In this document: piece by piece, positions 22,626-30,533 of the stretch
Layout of the letters: each line of letters begins with the position of its first letter
Position numbering within the stretch: the stretch's first letter is position 1
The notes under the pieces: generated by a model
What the model saw: only the letters and a program-made list of their open reading frames with translations
Database searches by the model: none
What the model was told of the DNA's origin: nothing
Source of the DNA: Limiplasma sp045538465
GTDB taxonomy: Bacteria > Bacillota > Clostridia > Christensenellales > Aristaeellaceae
Assembly: GCA_045538465.1 (NCBI GenBank)
Contig: JAZSRK010000116.1
Coordinates: 1-41,060, forward strand
DNA length: 41,060 nucleotides
Direction of reading: 5' to 3'
Program-made: the position numbers and the translations under genes

Positions 22626-24062
22626 TTACTCTACAGAAAACACCGTATCCGGCATCAATTCCGGTGCGGCGCACAGCTGAATGCTGCGCTGGGTATGCAC
22701 CCTGTGTACCGTGACCCTCTGCGGCGGCACAGGCCGGAAGGGACGTTCTGTTGCCGGGCTATCGCCCAGATAATCGTTAAAGACAGTCAGCGGCACGTCG
22801 GGGGCAGCTTGATCATTTTCGATCACTCGCAAGCCCTCAATGGTCACTTGGGAAGGCATGCAGCACTGGTAACCAAAATCGTGGGTGCCATCATTGTGCC
22901 CGGAGAAGACCGACCGGCTTTGCCCCAGCGGCCGCCACACGCAATTGCGAATGGTCATGCTGCCGCGCCATGTGCTGCCATAATCCTCCCGCAGGTTTAC
23001 AAGGGCATGGCCGCAAGCCTCGGTATCCTCGATGAGGAAATGCCCGAAACCGATGGCATTCAGGCACTGGTGTCCCAGCTTACAGCGGCGCAGGATGCAA
23101 TTGGTAACGCCGCAATGAGCATCAAAGCGAGAGAAAACACAATCCTCCAGCACCAGTTCCCGGCAAAAATTGGTGCCGATCAAGCCCCAATAGGTGGTAT
23201 CCATGATATCGTTGGTCTGGCTGCACCGGCTGAGCGTTACCTGCGTGGATGCATTCAGATCGATATCATACGACCCCATGGGCACGGGCAGATGGGCGCT
23301 GCCAATGGTCCAGTAGGTTTTGTGCCCGGTAAATACGCAATCGTGAATATGCACATGGGCAGAGCGCTGCACCGACAAAAAACCACGGTAGGGTGCCCCG
23401 TGTTCCCCTTCGCCCCGCACCGTGTGCCGGATCTGGCACACCTCTACATTGGAGCGGCGGATGACGATATTGCGGGCATGATAGTTGTATTGAGACTCTG
23501 CCTGATTGGCAATGGTCAGAAATTCGCCGCCGCGAAGGGTCAGCAAGGTCTCATCCACTGGGTAGGCTTCGCTGCGGGTCACCTTATCAAAGGCGAAGGA
23601 TACGGGAGATGACAATCGCCCTTCCCCGTCCAGCAGCACATTATCCCGCCGAGGCTCGCCGGGGCTCTGGTTCAGCCCTTTGCGGATGTAATCGTTGTGC
23701 TCATCATTGAACACAAGCAAATACAAAGGCTGCCCGGTGGGATTGGGGATACTGGTTTGCCCGGCTGCCAAACTTTCCACCGGAAAAGCAACAGGTGCAA
23801 GCCGTGAAGCCACCAGAAAAATGGGGCTTTGGTGATTTTCGCACCCCACATCGTCGATAATAAAGCGTGCGCCCCTCCAATCTACAGAGGTTTCCACCAC
23901 CGCCGTCAGGTCTCGGGGGGAGAGATAGTATACCGCCCCTTCTCTGGCCCGAACCGGCAGGTTTTGTCTGTTGGCTTCCTCATGCGCTTTTACGATCGCG
24001 GGCAGATCGTCGGTCACACCGTCGCCTACGGCGCCGTACATTTCGTAGGTGATCTGATCCAT
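22626..24062 (-). CDS. Right-handed beta-helix protein (pectate-lyase superfamily)
   Basis: The 478-residue product opens with MYGAVGDGVTDDLPAIVKAH, the hallmark N-terminus of pectin-lyase-fold enzymes (GH28, PL1/PL3-like and relatives), followed by short strand-turn repeats typical of a parallel beta helix, with ARNIVIRRS and HVHIHDCVF units in the middle. No signal peptide is present, so it is predicted to stay inside the cell. Catalytic residues are not evident enough to name the reaction; it could be a lyase, a hydrolase or a non-catalytic homologue. It lies convergent to the CUT1 ATPase and near the sugar importer, so it may act on imported uronic-acid or other oligosaccharides. RBS GGGAGGAAAACCCAT on the minus strand. 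Own promoter at 24119-24147. Confidence 0.8.
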   Translation of the reverse strand: MDQITYEMYGAVGDGVTDDLPAIVKAHEEANRQNLPVRAREGAVYYLSPRDLTAVVETSVDWRGARFIIDDVGCENHQSPIFLVASRLAPVAFPVESLAAGQTSIPNPTGQPLYLLVFNDEHNDYIRKGLNQSPGEPRRDNVLLDGEGRLSSPVSFAFDKVTRSEAYPVDETLLTLRGGEFLTIANQAESQYNYHARNIVIRRSNVEVCQIRHTVRGEGEHGAPYRGFLSVQRSAHVHIHDCVFTGHKTYWTIGSAHLPVPMGSYDIDLNASTQVTLSRCSQTNDIMDTTYWGLIGTNFCRELVLEDCVFSRFDAHCGVTNCILRRCKLGHQCLNAIGFGHFLIEDTEACGHALVNLREDYGSTWRGSMTIRNCVWRPLGQSRSVFSGHNDGTHDFGYQCCMPSQVTIEGLRVIENDQAAPDVPLTVFNDYLGDSPATERPFRPVPPQRVTVHRVHTQRSIQLCAAPELMPDTVFSVE

Positions 24063-24118
24063 ATGGGTTTTCCTCCCGTTGATGCATCGTGTTTTGGTAA
24101 TGCGGTCGTGTTGCGGTC

Positions 24119-24147
24119 AGTATAGCACAGTTGGACGGTCTGGGCAA
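24119..24147 (-). promoter_or_regulatory. Promoter of the beta-helix gene
   Basis: Minus-strand TTGCCC (24147-24142), a 17-base spacer and TATACT (24124-24119), about 55 bases ahead of the start. Confidence 0.7.
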
Positions 24148-24184
24148 TATTGCCCGCATTTTCCCTGCATTTTTTGCTGTGATA

Positions 24185-24214
24185 TTGGCAGTTCGTGCAT
24201 GCCTATGCTATAAT
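24185..24214 (+). promoter_or_regulatory. Promoter of argH
   Basis: TTGGCA (24185-24190), an 18-base spacer and a perfect TATAAT (24209-24214), directly ahead of argH and divergent from the beta-helix promoter. Confidence 0.75.
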
Positions 24215-24249
24215 AAAATTTGATTTTGACAGAAACGAGGCGAGCGCAC

Positions 24250-25638
24250 ATGGCCAAACTTTGGGCAGGACGCTTTGAGAAACCCACCAATGCACTTCTG
24301 GATGATTTTCAGTCTTCCATTCCCTTTGACCAGCGGCTGCTGGAATGCGATGTGACCGGTTCCATTGCCCATGCCACCATGCTGGGCGAGCAGGGCATTC
24401 TCACCATGGAGGACAGCCGTACCATCGTAGCAGGGCTGGAAGGCATTCTGGCTGATTACCGAGCCGGCAAGCTGGAGATCGACATGGGCGCAGAGGATGT
24501 GCATATGTTTGTGGAAGCGCTGCTCACCGAGCGCATCGGCGATGCGGGCAAGCGCCTGCATACCGGCCGCAGCCGCAACGACCAAGTGGCGCTAGATGTG
24601 CGCATGTACGCTCTGCAGGCCAACACCCAAGTAAAAGCATTGCTGATGAAGCTGTGCCAGCTTCTTTTGGATCTAGCCAGCCAGCATAAGGATACCATCA
24701 TGCCCGGTTATACCCATTTGCAAAAGGCGCAGCCCATTACGCTGGCCTTCCACCTGATGGCGTATTTCCAGATGTTCAAGCGGGACGTGCAGCGCTTTGA
24801 GAACGCCTATGCCGAAGCCGATGTGATGCCTCTTGGCAGCGGTGCAATGGCTGGCACCACCTATCCCCTTAACCGGGAACGGGTAGCGGAGCTGCTGGGC
24901 TTTAGCGAAGTGACCGACAATGCACTGGACGGCGTTAGCGACCGTGACTTCCTTATCAGCTTTCTGGCGGCTGCCAGCACCTTGATGATGCACCTGAGCC
25001 GCTTCTGCGAAGAGCTGATCCTGTGGAGCACCAACGAGTTTTCCACCGCCATCATGGATGATGGTTTCGCTACCGGTTCCAGCATTATGCCTCAGAAGAA
25101 AAACCCAGATGCCTGCGAGCTGACCCGCGGCAAGACCGGCCGTGTATACGGCGACCTGATGGCTCTGCTTACCGTCATGAAGGGGCTGCCGCTGGCCTAC
25201 AACAAGGATATGCAGGAGGACAAGGAAGCCTTCTTCGATGCTTACGACACCCTGATGAAGTGCTTGCCCACCTTTACCGAGATGCTCCGCACCACCACCT
25301 TCAAAAAAGAAGAGATGGAGCGCAGTGCCGGTCTGGGCTTTACCAACGCCACCGATCTGGCCGACTATTTGGTCGGCAAAGGCTTGCCTTTCCGGGATGC
25401 ACACCATGTAAGCGGCTCCTTGGTAGGCAAGTGCGTTAAGGAAAACCGTGCACTGGACGACCTGACCATGGAAGAATTGAAAGCCGCCCATCCTTCCTTT
25501 GAAGAGGATGTATACGAAGCTATCTCCCTGAGCGCTTGCGTGGAACGCCGCAGCCTGCGGGGCGGCCCCGCTCCGGTGGCGGTGGAAGACAGCATCGCCC
25601 GCGGCAAAAAGTGGATGGCTTTGCATAGTGAGGGCTGA
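24250..25638 (+). CDS. argH: Argininosuccinate lyase
   Basis: Last step of arginine synthesis: splits argininosuccinate to arginine and fumarate in the cytoplasm. The 462-residue product has normal length. It begins AKLWAGRFEKPTNALLDDFQSSIPFD, contains HTGRSRNDQVALDVRM (about residues 105-120), and the fumarase/aspartase signature GSSIMPQKKNP (from residue 276). The ATG at 24250 lies after GAGGCGAGCGCAC; the ATT-initiated frame from 24220 is not needed. argG is not in the window, so the gene is separated from its usual partner. The next gene starts 24 bases after its stop and may be read through. Confidence 0.97.
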   Translation: MAKLWAGRFEKPTNALLDDFQSSIPFDQRLLECDVTGSIAHATMLGEQGILTMEDSRTIVAGLEGILADYRAGKLEIDMGAEDVHMFVEALLTERIGDAGKRLHTGRSRNDQVALDVRMYALQANTQVKALLMKLCQLLLDLASQHKDTIMPGYTHLQKAQPITLAFHLMAYFQMFKRDVQRFENAYAEADVMPLGSGAMAGTTYPLNRERVAELLGFSEVTDNALDGVSDRDFLISFLAAASTLMMHLSRFCEELILWSTNEFSTAIMDDGFATGSSIMPQKKNPDACELTRGKTGRVYGDLMALLTVMKGLPLAYNKDMQEDKEAFFDAYDTLMKCLPTFTEMLRTTTFKKEEMERSAGLGFTNATDLADYLVGKGLPFRDAHHVSGSLVGKCVKENRALDDLTMEELKAAHPSFEEDVYEAISLSACVERRSLRGGPAPVAVEDSIARGKKWMALHSEG

Positions 25639-25662
25639 TGTCATCTTTCCGGAGGTTATCGT

Positions 25663-26898
25663 ATGATGAAATGGGAAACCAAGCTTCGCAAGTGGCTGAC
25701 GGATCACATTCTGCTATTGGCCTATGTGGCGGTGGGCGTGCTGGGGTTGTTCCTCAGGTACAGCCACCTGCCCATGCTGGCGGCCGACCTGAAATACATG
25801 AATTCTTCGTGGTTCGAAGCCATCAAGGCTGAAGGCATGGCTGGCATTCTGGACCCTGCCTTGGAATATACCTATAGCCCCTTCCACCTGTATGTGTGGA
25901 TGCTGGCTGCGGCTCTGTTCGGTTCCTTTGACACCCATATGGTGCTTAAGGCGGTCAGTTTGTTGTTTGAGGCGGGCATGGTCGCAGCTTCCTGCGGGCT
26001 CTTGCGCACCCTTCTGCCCAAAAAAGAGCAGCAATTTCAGCGTTTTCTGGGCTTTACTGCCCTGTGGCTCAGCCCGGTGCTTTTGTGGAATGTGGCAGGC
26101 TGGGGGCAGACCGATGCCCTGTTTGCCGTGTTCGCCGTTTTGGCAGTATGGATGCTCGTGAAGGACAAACCCGTATGGGGTCTCGTATGGCTGGGCGTAT
26201 CGCTGGCTTTCAAGCTGCAAGCCATTTTCCTCCTGCCCCTGTTTATGATGGCGTACTTCTGCGGCAGAAAGCGGTTCAGCGTACTGTGGTTTTTGCTGGT
26301 GCCCGGCATTCTGGTCATCAGCGGCATCCCCATGGTGCTGGTAGGCGAAAGCCCTCTGTTTGCTGTTAACATCTATCTTGGTCAAACCGATCTGTACAAC
26401 AAGATCACCTATAACTACCCCAACCTTTACGCCATTATGGGCGATGCCCTCCAAGTGGACCAAATGACGCTGGGCATGTACAGCCGGGTGGGTTTGGTGC
26501 TGTGCGTTGCAGCACTGGGCTGCGTGGCTGCCTATATGATGTCAAAACACAAGCAGCTGGATGACCCCGCCTTGGTTTTGCTGGGTGCATGGTGCGTACT
26601 GTGCTGCGTGTTCTTCCTGCCCCGCATGCACGAGCGTTATGGCATCGTGGGTGAAATTTTGCTTTTGTGCTGGGCGGTTTGGCTCAAAAAGCCCCGCGGG
26701 CTTCTGTATGCGCTGCTTTGCATCCTCCCCATCCTCAGCGCCTACGCCCAGTATCTGTTCCAGTTCCCCTTCTTCAGCCTGCAACTGGGCGGCGTGATCA
26801 ATCTGCTGCTGGTATGCCTTGTTACTTGGGAAGTGGTGCAGACCCTGCGTGCTCTGCCCAGCGATGAAGCGCCCTCTGCGCAGGAGCAAAACGCATGA
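25663..26898 (+). CDS. Multi-span GT-C-type glycosyltransferase
   Basis: The 411-residue product has about ten or eleven membrane segments and the look of GT-C lipid-linked sugar transferases of the mannosyltransferase/DUF2029 kind: an early acidic loop (ADLKYMNSSWFEAIKAEG) where family members carry the catalytic Asp, a WNVAGWGQTDALFA motif after a loop near residue 145, and FLPRMHERYGIVGEILLLCW, close to the HERY/HERF motif of the mannosyltransferase family. The likely role is adding sugars to a cell-envelope glycolipid or polymer from a polyprenyl-phosphate donor. The start (ATGATG at 25663) follows CCGGAGG. It overlaps the acyltransferase gene by 4 bases, so both probably act on the same surface glycan. 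Confidence 0.78.
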   Translation: MMKWETKLRKWLTDHILLLAYVAVGVLGLFLRYSHLPMLAADLKYMNSSWFEAIKAEGMAGILDPALEYTYSPFHLYVWMLAAALFGSFDTHMVLKAVSLLFEAGMVAASCGLLRTLLPKKEQQFQRFLGFTALWLSPVLLWNVAGWGQTDALFAVFAVLAVWMLVKDKPVWGLVWLGVSLAFKLQAIFLLPLFMMAYFCGRKRFSVLWFLLVPGILVISGIPMVLVGESPLFAVNIYLGQTDLYNKITYNYPNLYAIMGDALQVDQMTLGMYSRVGLVLCVAALGCVAAYMMSKHKQLDDPALVLLGAWCVLCCVFFLPRMHERYGIVGEILLLCWAVWLKKPRGLLYALLCILPILSAYAQYLFQFPFFSLQLGGVINLLLVCLVTWEVVQTLRALPSDEAPSAQEQNA

Positions 26899-27977
26899 GC
26901 GCTGCCAAGAGGGGGCGCATCCTCTGGCTGGAAGCGCTACGGATCGCAGCAGCATTTCTGGTGATCGTAAACCACACCAACAGCGATGTGTTTCAGGCAA
27001 GCGATCCCGGGCAGCTTACATGGCACCTGTCCATTCTGTGGTATTATGTGAGCAAGACCGCTGTGCCCTTGTTTGTAATGATCTCCGGCGCTGTGCTGCT
27101 GAACCGGCAGGATGGATGGCGCAAGACCCTTGCCCGGGTAGGCAGAGTGGTGCTGGTGCTGGTACTGGCCTCCTATGCCTATTTCCTCTATGATGCATGG
27201 GTCAACTGGGGCTTGTGGCCCCGTGCTATCCGGCTGGATATTTTGTTTGGCAAGATCATCCGGCTTGAGATAACAGATGGGTTCTGGTACTTGTACTTCT
27301 ACATCGCCCTACTGTTGACCATGCCGCTGTGGCAATGGATCTCCTGCAAGCTGAGCAATGAGCAGAAGCTGCATCTCGTAGCCGCGACCATTGCCTTCGG
27401 GGCAGCGCTGCCCCTGATCGGGCATTATATACCCCGCTTGGCGCTGCCTGAGAAGATAATGGCTTGCATACCTGTCAGCTACATTGGGCTATTGTTCGCA
27501 GGTTCCTACATCCGCGACCTGCCCCCGCTCACACGGCAGGTGCGCAGCTATGCTGTTTTGGGCATCTGCGCCTCCTTGCTGTTCAGCTGGGCGCTTACTT
27601 GGCTGGAATACGTGCAAGTGGCTCCCGGCACCAAGTACTGGTTTATGGATCACAGACTGATCCCTGCATTACCAGTGACCACAGCTTCCCTCTGCGCCAT
27701 GCTGCTGGCAAAGAGCTTGGGAGAAAAGCCCGATGCCGCTGAAGTTACTTCAGCCAAGGGCAGTGCTTGGGTGGCAGAGCTGGGCGGCTGCGCCTTCGGC
27801 ATCTATCTGGCGCAGGACTTGCTCATTGCCGAGACTGAGCACCGATTGTTCCAGCCCCTGTGCCAGCACATGCCCCCCATGGCAGCGGTGCTTCTGTGGG
27901 AAGCAGCTGTTTTTGCCGCTGCATTGCTCCTTATCTGGCTGCTCAGGCGTATCCCCTTCCTGCGCCGCATCCTATAA
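26895..27977 (+). CDS. Acyltransferase 3 family membrane protein
   Basis: Integral membrane acyltransferase, 360 residues with about ten segments. The N-terminal motif of the family, R-X10-H (Arg16 to His27 in EALRIAAAFLVIVNH), is intact, followed by PLFVMISGAVLLN. Such enzymes transfer acetyl or other acyl groups to sugars of surface polysaccharides, teichoic acids or peptidoglycan. Translationally coupled to the glycosyltransferase at 25663 by an ATGA overlap, which suggests they decorate the same product. The exact acceptor is unknown. Confidence 0.87.
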   Translation: MSAAKRGRILWLEALRIAAAFLVIVNHTNSDVFQASDPGQLTWHLSILWYYVSKTAVPLFVMISGAVLLNRQDGWRKTLARVGRVVLVLVLASYAYFLYDAWVNWGLWPRAIRLDILFGKIIRLEITDGFWYLYFYIALLLTMPLWQWISCKLSNEQKLHLVAATIAFGAALPLIGHYIPRLALPEKIMACIPVSYIGLLFAGSYIRDLPPLTRQVRSYAVLGICASLLFSWALTWLEYVQVAPGTKYWFMDHRLIPALPVTTASLCAMLLAKSLGEKPDAAEVTSAKGSAWVAELGGCAFGIYLAQDLLIAETEHRLFQPLCQHMPPMAAVLLWEAAVFAAALLLIWLLRRIPFLRRIL

Positions 27978-28023
27978 TCATTCCATCCGCCCTGCGGATC
28001 TTCACCTCAAGGAGGAAAGCCAT

Positions 28024-29031
28024 ATGAACCATACTGTCATTCCCGCCAACTACGAGCCCAAACTCTCCCTGTACGAGACCCAAGCCGCCATCAGCCTCAT
28101 CAAGCGCACCTTTCAGGATCACCTGTCCATGGCGCTCAATTTGAAGCGCGTATCTGCGCCCCTGTTCGTAGACCCTGCCACCGGTCTCAACGACGACCTG
28201 AACGGCGTGGAACGCCCTGTCAGCTTTGATATTCCTGCTGCCGGCATGAACGCCGAAGTGGTGCATTCGCTGGCCAAGTGGAAGCGTATGGCGCTGTACC
28301 GCTACGACGTACACCCCGGCAAGGGCATCTATACCGATATGAACGCCATTCGCCGGGATGAGGAGCTGGACAACCTGCACTCCATCTACGTGGACCAGTG
28401 GGACTGGGAGCGGGTCATCACCCGGGATATGCGCACTGAGCATTTTCTCAAAACCACGGTACGCGATATCGTGCAGTGCATCAGCGATGCATCGTTGATC
28501 GTCAACGGCCGTTACCCCAAGCTTCGCACCCAATTGCCGGGCGAAGTCACCTTCATTACCTCCGAGGAGCTGTTGCAGCTCTACCCCGATAAGACCGCCA
28601 AGGAGCGGGAGTACCTTTTTGTAAAGGAACACCCCGTTACCTTCCTGATCGGCATCGGGCACAAGCTTTCCAACGGCAAGCCCCACGACGGCCGCGCCCC
28701 GGACTATGACGACTGGAACATGAACGGCGATCTGCTGTACTATTGCCCCACGCTGGATTGCGCTCTGGAGATCAGCTCCATGGGCATCCGTGTGGATAGC
28801 GCGACCCTCGACCAGCAGCTCAAGCTGGCCAATTGCGACCATCGCCGCAGCCTGACCTATCACCGCATGCTGCTGGATGGCGAACTGCCCCTGACCATCG
28901 GCGGCGGTATCGGCCAGAGCCGCCTTTGCATGCTGATGCTGGGCAAGGCGCACATCGGCGAGGTACAATCCTCCATTTGGGATAGCGACACCCAGCGCAT
29001 GTGCCGCGAGGCAGGCATCACCCTGCTGTAA
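28024..29031 (+). CDS. asnA: Aspartate-ammonia ligase (asparagine synthetase A)
   Basis: Makes asparagine from aspartate, ammonia and ATP in the cytoplasm; class II aminoacyl-tRNA-synthetase-like fold. The 335-residue product has the length and features of the AsnA family: VSAPLFVDPATGLNDDLNGVERPV near residues 40-62, YVDQWDWERVI near 116, DDWNMNGDLLYY near 232, and the C-terminal GGGIGQSRLCMLML. The ATG at 28024 follows AAGGAGGAAAGCCAT; the open frame continues to 27733 through the preceding gene but is not used. The gap to the kinase-like gene at 29091 is 59 bases and holds a small GCC/GGC hairpin. Confidence 0.97.
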   Translation: MNHTVIPANYEPKLSLYETQAAISLIKRTFQDHLSMALNLKRVSAPLFVDPATGLNDDLNGVERPVSFDIPAAGMNAEVVHSLAKWKRMALYRYDVHPGKGIYTDMNAIRRDEELDNLHSIYVDQWDWERVITRDMRTEHFLKTTVRDIVQCISDASLIVNGRYPKLRTQLPGEVTFITSEELLQLYPDKTAKEREYLFVKEHPVTFLIGIGHKLSNGKPHDGRAPDYDDWNMNGDLLYYCPTLDCALEISSMGIRVDSATLDQQLKLANCDHRRSLTYHRMLLDGELPLTIGGGIGQSRLCMLMLGKAHIGEVQSSIWDSDTQRMCREAGITLL

Positions 29032-29090
29032 TAAACGTTATAACATCCTCTGCCCCTTTGGCATAGGATGCGAAAGAGAGAGAACCAACC

Positions 29091-29927
29091 ATGCACAGCA
29101 TAGATCTGGTCATCAAGATCGGTTCCATGGCATTGATCCAGAAAGAAGACAATGTGATCGACTACAACGTGTTCCAGCGTCTGGGCAACGCATTGCGCCC
29201 GGGTATGCTGCTGGTTACTAGCGGCGCTACCGAGATCGGACGTTTGGATTACATCCAGCGCACTGGCTGCGAGCTGGGCGGTATGACAGAACAGGATAAA
29301 GTGGACTACTCTGCCCAGGGACAGACCATCCTGATGAACACGTACCGCAGCTTCATCCGTCCCGAATACGGCGTACGGCAAGTGTTGGTAGAGCACAACC
29401 ATTTTAACGACCCCCAGCGCCGGGAGCACATTCAGCATTTGTTGGAGCGTGCCGCAGCCCAAGCTGCCATTCCCATCGTTAACTACAACGACCCCGTCAG
29501 CGACGAAGAAGTGCGCAAGATGGAACTGGCCAGCGTGCGGGCCAAGGGCGTGGAAGCGGTGGAATGCGTCGATAACGATGAGACCGCAGAAGTTATCGCC
29601 CAGCTGGTAGGGGCCAAGACCCTGATCCTGCTCACCAGCACCGACGGCATCTATCTGGATAAAAACGACCCCACCACTTTGGTGCAGGATGTAATGGCAG
29701 ATACCTTTGCCGAACTAAAAGCAAAGGTGGAGGAGCTGATGGAGCACTGCAACGGTGCAAGCCGCAGCGGCGCAAACGGTGCCAAAGCCAAACTGGCTTA
29801 TGCCCTGCGTGCTGCCGAGCACGGCACCACAGTGATCATCGCCAATGCAAAGCATCATATTGACGATCTGCTCAGAGGCAAAGTGCCCTGCACCAAGCTG
29901 GGGCTCAAAAACGGAGGAAACGCATGA
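29091..29927 (+). CDS. Amino-acid-kinase-family protein (ProB/UMP-kinase-like)
   Basis: The 278-residue product has the amino-acid-kinase fold: LVIKIGSMALI at the N-terminus, VTSGATEIGR as the glycine-rich loop (near residue 42), IPIVNYNDPVSDEE near 125, a DNDETAEVIAQLVGAKTLILLTSTDGIYLDKNDP block (about 160-193), and KAKLAYALRAAEHGTTVIIAN near the C-terminus. It is nearest in form to the kinase domain of glutamate 5-kinase, without the PUA domain, but members annotated as UMP or acetylglutamate kinase are also possible. The substrate is not determined. It is placed after asnA and overlaps the next gene by 4 bases. RBS GAGAGAGAACCAACC. Confidence 0.8.
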   Translation: MHSIDLVIKIGSMALIQKEDNVIDYNVFQRLGNALRPGMLLVTSGATEIGRLDYIQRTGCELGGMTEQDKVDYSAQGQTILMNTYRSFIRPEYGVRQVLVEHNHFNDPQRREHIQHLLERAAAQAAIPIVNYNDPVSDEEVRKMELASVRAKGVEAVECVDNDETAEVIAQLVGAKTLILLTSTDGIYLDKNDPTTLVQDVMADTFAELKAKVEELMEHCNGASRSGANGAKAKLAYALRAAEHGTTVIIANAKHHIDDLLRGKVPCTKLGLKNGGNA

Positions 29928-30445
29928 AACCCGAGACCATCTGGCTGCTGACTGGTATTGTGGGCACACTGGGCGTGCTCGTCTGCCTTTGGTGTATGCT
30001 GAACAAGAAGAATGGACTGTATACAAGGCTGTGCAGCTTGCAGGAAGGCTTTGCCATGCCCGATCTGCAATTCCGCTACACCACCGACAAACTGTATGCC
30101 ACGCTGGATGCCGTGGGCGACGAAGGCAAGCGCCTGATGATCCGCTTCTGGATACTGGATTTTGCCTTGATCTTCAGCATGTTTGCTATGATGGCGGTAG
30201 TTGCTAACAATGTAGCCACCATACCATGGATCGCCGCTATTATGCTTTGGAGCAACATTCTGCGTGCCATTGCCGACCTGCTGGAAGATATTCTTTTGCT
30301 GTTTGCCTGTGCGGGGTATCCTGCCAAAAGGCGCGCTATCTCTGCCAAAGCAGCAAGTATTCTGACAGCTGTGAAATGGATAGCCGCCATAGCATGGGTC
30401 GGCTGCATGTTCCTTAGCTTGTTTTTGCGCGGATGGGCGCTGTAA
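29924..30445 (+). CDS. Four-span membrane protein behind the kinase-like gene
   Basis: Unrecognised. The 173-residue product has membrane segments at about residues 6-26, 86-106, 112-135 and 148-168, with a cytoplasmic-looking loop of about 60 residues between the first two (YTRLCSLQEGFAMPDLQFRY). It overlaps the kinase-homologue gene by 4 bases (ATGA) and is the last gene before a very long terminator. It is probably part of the same transcript as asnA and the kinase homologue. Confidence 0.7.
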   Translation: MKPETIWLLTGIVGTLGVLVCLWCMLNKKNGLYTRLCSLQEGFAMPDLQFRYTTDKLYATLDAVGDEGKRLMIRFWILDFALIFSMFAMMAVVANNVATIPWIAAIMLWSNILRAIADLLEDILLLFACAGYPAKRRAISAKAASILTAVKWIAAIAWVGCMFLSLFLRGWAL

Positions 30446-30467
30446 GCCGCATACAGCCGAGCGCTTT

Positions 30468-30522
30468 AAACCTAAAGAGAGCCGAACCGGAAACATCGTC
30501 CGGTTCGGCTCTCTTTAGGTTT
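30468..30522. terminator. Very long bidirectional terminator hairpin
   Basis: A perfect 24-bp stem (30468-30491 with 30499-30522) with a 7-base loop. Its ends are A/T, giving AAACCT on one strand and AGGTTTGC on the other, so termination in both directions is possible between the converging genes at 30445 and 30534. The stem length is unusual. Confidence 0.85.
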
Positions 30523-30533
30523 GCACTTTTAGC

